Positions 6,696 through 13,124 of a DNA stretch of 38,836 nucleotides are shown one piece after another (position 1 is the stretch's first letter; each line of letters opens with the position of its first letter). Origin of the DNA: Streptomyces albipurpureus. GTDB taxonomy: Bacteria; Actinomycetota; Actinomycetes; Streptomycetales; Streptomycetaceae. Both the position numbers and the translations under genes were made by a program. The stretch is taken from positions 1 to 38,836 of the forward strand of contig NZ_JAMQAW010000063.1 in assembly GCF_023701525.1 (NCBI RefSeq). The letters are read 5' to 3'. Below the pieces are notes generated by a model that saw only the letters and a list, made by a program, of their open reading frames with translations, was not told the origin of the DNA and searched no databases.

Positions 6696-6745
6696 CCCCT
6701 GCGGGCGGGCTCCCACCTCACGGTGGAGCACCCCGCCCGAAGGGG
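6696..6745 (-). terminator. Terminator hairpin of the parA-scpAB-rluB operon
   Basis: A long interrupted stem: CCCC/GGGG at the base, GGGCGGG with CCCGCCC, then ACC/GGT at the tip around TCAC. It begins 14 bp after the rluB stop on the minus strand. Confidence 0.7.
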
Positions 6746-6758
6746 CTCGGGCAAGGGC

Positions 6759-7826
6759 TTACAGGCCGACTTCCTTCATCAGCATCCCGACCTCGGTGTT
6801 GGTCAGACGCCGCAGCCAACCCGACTTCTGGTCACCGAGCCCGATCGGTCCGAACGAGGTCCGCACCAGCTTGTCGACCGGGAACCCGGCCTCGGAGAGC
6901 ATCCGCCGCACGATGTGCTTGCGGCCCTCGTGGAGGGTGACCTCCACCAGGTAGTTCTTGCCGGTGTTCTCCACGACCCGGAAGTGGTCGGCCTTCGCAT
7001 AGCCGTCCTCCAGCGGAATGCCGTCCTTGAGCCGCTTGCCGAGATCCCTCGGAAGCGGTCCCTGGATGGCCGCCAGATAGGTCTTCTTCACCCCGTACTT
7101 GGGATGGGTCAGCCGGTGGGAGAGCTCACCGTGGTTGGTGAGCAGGATGATGCCCTCGGTCTCGGTGTCGAGCCGGCCGACGTGGAAGAGGCGGGTCTCC
7201 CGGTTGGTGACGTAGTCGCCCAGGCACTGACGGCCATCGGGGTCCTCCATGGTGGAGACCACGCCCGCGGGCTTGTTCAGGGCGAAGAAGAGGTGCGACT
7301 GGGTGGCGACGGTCAGCCCGTCGACCTTGATCTCGTCGTGCAGGGGGTCGACGCGCATGCCCTGCTCGGTGACGATACTGCCGTTCACCTCGACCCTGGC
7401 CTGCTCGATCAGCTCCTCACAGGCCCGCCGCGAGCCCATGCCCGCCCGGGCCAGCACCTTCTGGAGGCGCTCACCCTCCTGCTCGGCGCCGGGGTGGGTC
7501 TTGGGCGTCTTGACCTCGGGCTTGTTGGCGTAACGCTCGCGGTTGCGCTCCTCGGTACGGGCGTCGTACTCGCGGGAGCGCGCCGGTACGGTACGGGGCC
7601 GGCCGCGCTGCGGGGAATTGGCCGGGGACTGCTTCGGCCCCCCCTTGGCACCACCCCTGGCCGCGGTGCCACGGCCCTTCTTCGGAGCGTCGGAGGAGGA
7701 ACCGCCGACGTCATAGCGGCGCTCCTCGGGTCGGGGCGTGCCCGAGCGCTTCTGCTTGTCGTCGCGGTTGTTTCCCGCACTGCGGGGGTTACCCCGCCCG
7801 CTGCTGTTCCTGCCGCTGCTTCGCAT
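6759..7826 (-). CDS. rluB: RluB/RsuA-family rRNA pseudouridine synthase
   Basis: A 355-residue enzyme that converts a uridine in rRNA to pseudouridine. The first ~120 residues are basic and disordered (Arg/Ser/Gly/Lys-rich), longer than in the E. coli enzyme. An S4 RNA-binding domain follows (RLQKVLARAGMGSRRACEEL), then the catalytic domain with HVGRLDTETEGIILLTN, whose Asp is the catalytic residue, and LHEGRKHIVRRML near the end. The ATG at 7826 shares one base with the scpB stop (TGATG); an in-frame TTG one codon upstream is less likely. It closes the parA-scpA-scpB operon, an association also known in mycobacteria. Whether the target is 23S (RluB) or 16S (RsuA) cannot be decided with certainty. 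Confidence 0.9.
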   Translation of the reverse strand: MRSSGRNSSGRGNPRSAGNNRDDKQKRSGTPRPEERRYDVGGSSSDAPKKGRGTAARGGAKGGPKQSPANSPQRGRPRTVPARSREYDARTEERNRERYANKPEVKTPKTHPGAEQEGERLQKVLARAGMGSRRACEELIEQARVEVNGSIVTEQGMRVDPLHDEIKVDGLTVATQSHLFFALNKPAGVVSTMEDPDGRQCLGDYVTNRETRLFHVGRLDTETEGIILLTNHGELSHRLTHPKYGVKKTYLAAIQGPLPRDLGKRLKDGIPLEDGYAKADHFRVVENTGKNYLVEVTLHEGRKHIVRRMLSEAGFPVDKLVRTSFGPIGLGDQKSGWLRRLTNTEVGMLMKEVGL

Positions 7827-8473
7827 CAAAGTTCCGTCGTCTTGTCGTCTTCAGTATCCGGGGCGTCCGGAGCGTCCGGATTGTTCGAAGGCTCCGGGAA
7901 ATCCGGGGCATCCGGGTCGAACGACGGAACACCTTCCTGAGTCTCAGCCTCGATCGCCTCGGCCTCTGGAAGGAAGGGCGCCAGCTCCGGCAGCTCGTCC
8001 AGGCCGCGCAGGCCCATCCGCTCCAGAAAGTAGTTCGTCGTCCTGTACAGGATCGCACCTGTTTCGGGTTCCGCGCCCGCCTCCTCGACCAGACCGCGCT
8101 GGAGGAGGGTGCGCATGACCCCGTCGCAGTTCACTCCGCGCACGGCGGAGACCCGCGAGCGGCTGACCGGCTGGCGGTAGGCGACCACCGCGAGGGTCTC
8201 CAGGGCGGCCTGGGTGAGCCGGGCCTGCTGCCCGTCGAGAACGAACCGCTCCACGGCCCCCGCGTGCTCAGCGCGCGAGTAGAACCGCCAGCCGCCGGCG
8301 ACCAGGCGCAGCTCAAAGCCGCGCCCCTGGACGGTGTACTCGTCCGACAGCTCCCGCAGGGCATCGGCGACGGCCCGCGGCGGCTGCCCGAGGACCTTGG
8401 CGAGATGCTCCTCGGTGGCCGGTTCGTCGACCACCATCAGTACGGCTTCGAGGGCGGGCTTGAGATCGCTCAC
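7826..8473 (-). CDS. scpB: Segregation and condensation protein B
   Basis: A 215-residue ScpB. Two winged-helix domains are recognisable: LKPALEAVLMVVDEPATEEH at the start, and QAALETLAVVAYRQPVSRSR with VRGVNCDGVMRTLLQRGLVE, a conserved ScpB block. The last ~45 residues are acidic and disordered (PDAPDFPEPSNNPDAPDAPD). ScpB dimers bind ScpA, the kleisin that bridges SMC heads to make the bacterial condensin. The GTG start overlaps the scpA stop by 4 bp (GTGA), giving coupled, stoichiometric synthesis. smc itself is not in the window. Confidence 0.95.
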   Translation of the reverse strand: MSDLKPALEAVLMVVDEPATEEHLAKVLGQPPRAVADALRELSDEYTVQGRGFELRLVAGGWRFYSRAEHAGAVERFVLDGQQARLTQAALETLAVVAYRQPVSRSRVSAVRGVNCDGVMRTLLQRGLVEEAGAEPETGAILYRTTNYFLERMGLRGLDELPELAPFLPEAEAIEAETQEGVPSFDPDAPDFPEPSNNPDAPDAPDTEDDKTTEL

Positions 8474-9663
8474 GCCGTGTCCTTCGGGGTGTGGGGGCTC
8501 TGGTCGAACTCATCGGTGACGGTGGCGACGACATCGCCGCCGGTCCAGGAGACCAGGAGTTCGCCGAGGGCCTCGGATTGGTCGAGGGAGATGACCTTGT
8601 CCCGGTAGAGCTCCAGCAGGGCCAGGAAGCGGGCGACGACGGTGAGGGTGTCACTCGTGTCCTCGGTCAGCTGCTGGAAGGTGGCCGAGCCGTGTTCCCT
8701 CAGCCGGGCCACCACGATCGCCGCCTGCTCGACGACGCTGACCAGCGGTGCGTGGATGTGATCGACATACACCTGGGGCTCCGGCCTGGGCTGCATGGCC
8801 TTCACGGCCAGCCGGGCGAAGCCATCGGGGCCGATGCTGATGACCACCTCGGGAAGGAGCTCGGCGTGGTGGGGTTCGAGTCCGACCGTACGGGGGTGTC
8901 TGCGGCCCTCGTCATCGAGGCGGGCCTGGAAGATCTCAGCGATCTGCTTGTACGCGCGGTACTGGAGGAGCCGGGCGAACAGCAGATCACGGGCTTCGAG
9001 GAGGGCGAGGTCCGCCTCGTCCTCGACCTCGGCCGTGGGCAGCAGCCGGGCGGCCTTGAGATCGAGGAGGGTGGCGGCGACCACCAGGAACTCCGTGGTC
9101 TGGTCGAGGTCCCAGTCCTCGCCCATGGCCCGGATGTAGGTCATGAACTCGTCCGTGACCCGGGAGAGGGCGACCTCGGTGACATCGAGCTTGTGCTTGG
9201 AGATGAGCTGGAGGAGCAGATCGAAGGGGCCCTCGAAGTTCACCAGCCGTACGGTGAACCGCCCGTCGCCGACGGGCTCGGGCTCCGAACGCGTGCCAGG
9301 TCCCCGCGGCTCACTGGTGCCGTCGGCCACCAGGGCAACGCCCGCGCGTGGGGTGTCCGGGCGCTCGGACCGCTCGGCGCCGATACCTGTGACGACGCCC
9401 GTACCCGTACCCGTACCCGTACCGGCTTCGGCTTCGGCTTCGGCTTCGGCTTCGGCCAGTGTGGTGCCCCGGACGGGCCGCTGTTCCGCGGCTGCCGCCG
9501 CTTCGGCACCCGCGCGATCGCCCGCTACGGGCTCGGCCGCGTCAGCCGGCTGGACACCGGGCGCCACCGGGTGGACAGCGGACCGCTGACGGGCGCCCGG
9601 TGGCGACACCGGACCCGGTCCCAGCGCTCGGCGGGACGGACGGGGCGGGTCGGTCGGAGGCAT
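8470..9663 (-). CDS. scpA: Segregation and condensation protein A (kleisin)
   Basis: A kleisin of about 397 residues. The conserved part begins FTVRLVNFEGPFDLLLQLI, with ISKHKLDVTEVALSRVTDEF following, and ends in the C-terminal winged helix (TVVARFLALLELYRDKVISL). Before it lies an unusual disordered region of about 140 residues containing an Ala-Glu dipeptide run and a Gly-Thr run, encoded by hexanucleotide repeats. The start is uncertain: ATG at 9663 (MPPTDPPRPS) is chosen over a TTG at 9705, and neither has a strong Shine-Dalgarno. ScpA joins ScpB and SMC; the gene is coupled to scpB and lies about 100 bp after the RHH-like gene. Confidence 0.93.
   Translation of the reverse strand: MPPTDPPRPSRRALGPGPVSPPGARQRSAVHPVAPGVQPADAAEPVAGDRAGAEAAAAAEQRPVRGTTLAEAEAEAEAEAGTGTGTGTGVVTGIGAERSERPDTPRAGVALVADGTSEPRGPGTRSEPEPVGDGRFTVRLVNFEGPFDLLLQLISKHKLDVTEVALSRVTDEFMTYIRAMGEDWDLDQTTEFLVVAATLLDLKAARLLPTAEVEDEADLALLEARDLLFARLLQYRAYKQIAEIFQARLDDEGRRHPRTVGLEPHHAELLPEVVISIGPDGFARLAVKAMQPRPEPQVYVDHIHAPLVSVVEQAAIVVARLREHGSATFQQLTEDTSDTLTVVARFLALLELYRDKVISLDQSEALGELLVSWTGGDVVATVTDEFDQSPHTPKDTA
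9398..9453. repeat. Compound hexanucleotide microsatellite inside scpA
   Basis: Four copies of CCCGTA (9398-9421) are followed, after 2 bp, by five copies of GGCTTC (9424-9453). Read in the scpA frame they encode Gly-Thr and Glu-Ala dipeptide runs in the disordered N-terminal region. Six-base units keep the frame when copy number changes. Confidence 0.9.
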
Positions 9664-9765
9664 GGCGGTCACAGTCCAGAGGGCAGCGGCATGGGGGTGA
9701 CACAACGGCTGGTCCTGTCCGTACCCAAGCTCACAGGGTTACGGAGGTCAGCGCGCAGGCTACCC

Positions 9766-10326
9766 TCAGCGGCCGCGCAGCCGTCGTACGAGAATGCTCG
9801 CGTCGCCCCGCTGTTCAAGATCGGCCAGCACCACGGCGACCGCCTCGCGGACGATCCGGCCCCGGTCCACGGCGAGCCCGTGCTCCCCGCGCAGCACCAG
9901 CCGTGCGTGCTCCAGGTCCATCAGTTCCTCGGCCGAGACATAGACCGTGATCTTCTCGTCGTGACGTTCCCGGCCACTCGGACGGCGATTTCCGCCCCGG
10001 CCGCGACCGCGGCGCGCGGGGGCCACCGAGGCCGCAGCAGCCTCCTGGGCGGCCTGCGGGCGGCGCCCCTTCAGCTGTGCGCCCTGAGTCGGCGCGGGGG
10101 CCTCCTCGGCCCTGCTGCGGCGTTCTCCGGTCGTTTCCGCATCGGCGGCGGAGTGCTCCGTGGGCTCGGCGCCCGCGGCGCCGTCCGCCGAATCGTTCTC
10201 CGTCACCTGCGCCGGTACCCGCGGCTCCGCGTTCGCCTGCCTGCGCGGGGAGGACGACTGAAGCGCCATCCCCCCGGTCGTACGGAACAACTCATCGGCG
10301 CCCGGCAGACTCACTCGGCGTGACAC
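9766..10326 (-). CDS. Hypothetical protein with ribbon-helix-helix-like C-terminus, partner of ParA-like gene
   Basis: A 186-residue protein not assigned to a named family. Residues 1-120 are disordered and charged, with a basic RRGRGRGGNRRPSGR stretch. The last ~65 residues look folded: a strand (EKITVYVS), helix (AEELMDLEHARLVLR), and a second helix starting DRGRIVREAVAVVLADLE. That strand-helix-helix order resembles an RHH (MetJ/Arc/CopG) DNA-binding domain. It overlaps the upstream ParA-like gene by 16 bp if the GTG at 10326 is used, or by 4 bp (GTGA) from a GTG at 10314. Plasmid ParA proteins often pair with RHH centromere-binding proteins, so a similar partnership is a reasonable but untested inference. 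Confidence 0.75.
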   Translation of the reverse strand: MSRRVSLPGADELFRTTGGMALQSSSPRRQANAEPRVPAQVTENDSADGAAGAEPTEHSAADAETTGERRSRAEEAPAPTQGAQLKGRRPQAAQEAAAASVAPARRGRGRGGNRRPSGRERHDEKITVYVSAEELMDLEHARLVLRGEHGLAVDRGRIVREAVAVVLADLEQRGDASILVRRLRGR

Positions 10327-11507
10327 CGGGCGAGCACCTCCCTGGCGAGCTGGCGGTACGCGGCCGCGCCGACCGAGTTTGACGCGTAGGTGGTGATCGG
10401 CTCGCCGGCCACGGTGGTCTCCGGGAAGCGCACGGTGCGCCCGATGACCGTGTGGTAGACGTGATCGTCGAACGCCTCGACCACACGGGCCAGCACCTCA
10501 CGGCTGTGCACGGTCCGGGAGTCGTACATGGTGGCGAGGATGCCGTCCAACTCCAGTTCCGGGTTGAGCCGCTCCTGGACCTTCTCGATCGTCTCGGTCA
10601 GCAGCGCGACACCGCGCAGCGCGAAGAACTCGCACTCCAGCGGCACGATCACCTTGTGGGCCGCGGTCAGCGCATTGACCGTGAGCAACCCCAGCGAGGG
10701 CTGACAGTCGATCACGATGTAGTCGTAGTCCGACATCAGCGGCTTCAGAGCCCGCTGAAGGGTCGACTCGCGTGCGACCTCACTGACCAACTGCACTTCC
10801 GCGGCCGAGAGGTCGATATTGCTCGGCAGCAGGTCCATGTTGGGGACCGCGGTCTTGAGGAGCACCTCGTCCGCCGACATGCCCCGCTCCATGAGCAGGT
10901 TGTAGACGGTGAGGTCCAACTCCATCGGATTGACGCCGAGGCCGACCGACAGGGCTCCCTGCGGATCGAAGTCGACGAGCAGGACACGCCGTCCGTACTC
11001 CGCGAGCGCCGCGCCCAGATTGATGGTCGACGTCGTCTTGCCGACGCCACCCTTCTGGTTGCACATCGCGATGATCGTCGCGGGGCCGTGGTCGGTCAGC
11101 GGGCCCGGGATCGGGAAGTACGGCAGAGGCCGCCCGGTGGGGCCAATCCGCTCCCGGCGCTGACGCGCTGCATCCGGGGCGAGGGTGGCCGCGTACTCGG
11201 GATCGGGCTCGTACTCGGCGTCTGGGTCGTAGAAGTGCCCCTCGGGGACTTCCTCGTAGGCGGCGAAGTGGGTGGACTCTCGGCCACTCTCGTTGCCGGC
11301 CATGGCGTTCACGTGTAGGCCGTCCGTCATCTTCATCGTGTGGGCTGTCGTCATGTGCGTGGTGTCCTGGCGTGTCGCGAAGGTCCGCTGCCCGATGGAA
11401 CCGACGGAGCTGACGGAACCGGCAGCATCCAGCCCGGACGACGGGCGCTGGACCCGCACCGGCGTTACCGCTTGACCACCCCCGGGAGTAAATGTCGACT
11501 CATTCAC
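10311..11507 (-). CDS. ParA/Soj-family ATPase (orphan, scpAB-linked)
   Basis: A 398-residue ParA-type ATPase. About 140 N-terminal residues are variable and acidic-polar; the ATPase begins ATIIAMCNQKGGVGKTT with the deviant Walker A motif and its signature lysine (KGGVGKT). VLLVDFDPQGALSVGLG carries the Walker A' Asp, and YIVIDCQPSLGLLTVNAL is Walker B. The GTG start at 11507 follows AGGAGG at 11-nt spacing. It is not next to gidB/parB as the oriC-linked ParA is, but heads the scpA-scpB-rluB operon, as in mycobacteria (Rv1708-Rv1711). It probably positions something on the nucleoid or acts with condensin; the cargo is not known. Confidence 0.9.
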   Translation of the reverse strand: MNESTFTPGGGQAVTPVRVQRPSSGLDAAGSVSSVGSIGQRTFATRQDTTHMTTAHTMKMTDGLHVNAMAGNESGRESTHFAAYEEVPEGHFYDPDAEYEPDPEYAATLAPDAARQRRERIGPTGRPLPYFPIPGPLTDHGPATIIAMCNQKGGVGKTTSTINLGAALAEYGRRVLLVDFDPQGALSVGLGVNPMELDLTVYNLLMERGMSADEVLLKTAVPNMDLLPSNIDLSAAEVQLVSEVARESTLQRALKPLMSDYDYIVIDCQPSLGLLTVNALTAAHKVIVPLECEFFALRGVALLTETIEKVQERLNPELELDGILATMYDSRTVHSREVLARVVEAFDDHVYHTVIGRTVRFPETTVAGEPITTYASNSVGAAAYRQLAREVLARCHAE

Positions 11508-11791
11508 AAGTCGTCTTACCTCCTTGGATGTGACCAGGACTTTATCGATAGGTCAGCGTGGCACCATGCCGACGGTTGGCGACTCTATGGCGTGTCACCG
11601 CTCCGCAGCAACACAATCCGCCGGACCCGGCCCGATGTGTCGGCACTTCGGCGACACCGGAACACCCTCCTGTCAAGGGCGCACGACGGTCTCAGCAGCG
11701 AAATGCATCGGTGTTTCGGGGGTGGGCGAAACGGTTAAAGAGTTACGTTCAAGGCGAGTTGAGCGGGTGCGGCCCACCACCGGATACACGT
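11508..11791. other. Intergenic region carrying the parA-operon promoter
   Basis: No gene is seen between the ParA-like start and the ald terminator. AAGGAGG at about 11519-11525 (minus strand) serves the GTG at 11507. The only inverted repeat noted is the ald hairpin beyond 11791. No parS-like GTTTCACGTGAAAC site is present. Confidence 0.5.
11582..11611 (-). promoter_or_regulatory. Candidate promoter for the parA-like/scpAB operon
   Basis: On the minus strand TTGCTG (11606-11611) and TAGAGT (11582-11587) are 18 bp apart, giving a leader of about 70 nt. A perfect TTGACA also occurs further upstream but without a matching -10 box. Confidence 0.35.
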
Positions 11792-11824
11792 CCGGCCGGA
11801 CCTTGCGCTGCAAGATCCGGCCGG
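11792..11824 (-). terminator. Terminator of ald
   Basis: CCGGCCGGA-c-CTTGC pairs with GCAAG-a-TCCGGCCGG around a 3-nt loop: 14 paired bases with one mismatch. It starts about 40 bp after the ald stop on the minus strand. Confidence 0.8.
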
Positions 11825-11865
11825 GGGAGCGATGTTGACGGTTTCCGTTGACCATCGGCCTGCTG

Positions 11866-12990
11866 TCAGCCGATAAGGGCACTCAGCTCCACACTCGGCA
11901 GGCCGTGTGCCTCGGCGACCGGGCCGTAGACGACCTGGCCTTCGTGGGTGTTCAGACCGAGCGCGAGCGCCGGATCACGGCGCAGGGCCTCGACCCAGCC
12001 ACGGTTGGCGAGCTCGACGATGTAGGGAAGCGTGGCGTTGGTCAGTGCGTAGGTGGAGGTGTGGGGCACCGCACCCGGCATGTTGGCAACGCAGTAGAAC
12101 ACCGAGTTGTGGACCATGAAGGTCGGGTCGGCGTGGGTGGTCGCGTGTGAATCCTCGAAGCAACCACCCTGGTCGATCGCGATGTCGACAAGGACACTTC
12201 CGGGCTTCATCTTGGCAACGAGCTCATTGGTGACGAGCTTCGGCGCCTTGGCGCCCGGGATGAGAACCGCGCCGATGACGAGGTCGGCCCCGATGACCGC
12301 CTTCTCCAACTCGTAGGAGTTGGAGACGATCGTCTGCACCTTGGTGCCGAAGACCTTGTCCGCCTCGCGGAGCTTGTTGATGTCACGGTCGAGCAGCGTG
12401 ACGTGGAAGCCCATGCCCACCGCTATCTGGGTGGCGCTCCAGCCGGAGACACCGCCGCCGATGACGACCGCCCTGCCCGCGTGGGTGCCCGGGACACCGC
12501 CGGGCAGCACACCGCGACCACCGGCGGAGCGCATCAGGTGGTAGGCGCCGACCTGCGGAGCCAGCCGGCCCGCGACCTCGGACATCGGGGCGAGCAGCGG
12601 AAGCTGCCGGTTCGCGGTCTCGACCGTCTCATAGGCGATGGCGGTGGTGCCGGACTCCAGCAGGGCGTCCGTGCACTCACGGGACGCGGCCAGGTGGAGG
12701 TAGGTGAAGAGGGTCTGGTCCTTGCGGAGGCGGTGGTACTCCTCGGCGATCGGCTCCTTGACCTTCAGCAGCAGATCGGCGGTGGCCCAGACCTCGTCGG
12801 CGGTGGGCAGGATCCGCGCACCGGCGGCGATGAACTCCTCGTCCGTGATCGAGGAACCGAGACCGGCGTGCTGCTCGATGACGACCTGATGGCCCTGGCG
12901 CACAAGCTCGTGCACGCCGGAGGGCGTGATCGCCACCCGGAACTCGTTGTTCTTGACCTCGCGGGGGATACCGACCTTCACGTCGATCAC
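11866..12990 (-). CDS. ald: Alanine dehydrogenase
   Basis: An enzyme of about 374 residues that interconverts L-alanine and pyruvate plus ammonia with NAD. Family hallmarks: VGIPREVKNNEFRVAITP at the N-terminus (substrate-binding Arg), LLKVKEP with the catalytic Lys region, FTYLHLAAS with the catalytic His, and the NAD-binding GGGVSG stretch after AVVIGGG. LIPGAKAPKLV and VLVDIAIDQGGC follow as expected. The start is ambiguous: GTG at 12990 (MIDVKVG), GTG at 12981 (MKVG, 371 residues, the commonest length in the family) or ATG at 13026; AAGGA lies just before 12990. A monocistronic gene with its own terminator. The AT-rich 13080-13133 segment probably holds its promoter. Confidence 0.93.
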   Translation of the reverse strand: MIDVKVGIPREVKNNEFRVAITPSGVHELVRQGHQVVIEQHAGLGSSITDEEFIAAGARILPTADEVWATADLLLKVKEPIAEEYHRLRKDQTLFTYLHLAASRECTDALLESGTTAIAYETVETANRQLPLLAPMSEVAGRLAPQVGAYHLMRSAGGRGVLPGGVPGTHAGRAVVIGGGVSGWSATQIAVGMGFHVTLLDRDINKLREADKVFGTKVQTIVSNSYELEKAVIGADLVIGAVLIPGAKAPKLVTNELVAKMKPGSVLVDIAIDQGGCFEDSHATTHADPTFMVHNSVFYCVANMPGAVPHTSTYALTNATLPYIVELANRGWVEALRRDPALALGLNTHEGQVVYGPVAEAHGLPSVELSALIG

Positions 12991-13124
12991 GGTCCTTGGC
13001 TCAGGGGAGTACAGGTGCACTGCCATACATACCCGGACGCATAGTGCGCACAGGGAAACACCGCGAGAAGACGCGATGGAGCCAGTTTAATGAAGGATTT
13101 CTTGCTGTCTAGCCTTACAAAGAT

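Noticed and set aside
10311..11507. The oriC-linked chromosomal parA
   Set aside because: No parB, gidB or parS site nearby; the scpAB-rluB context is that of the second actinobacterial ParA-like protein.
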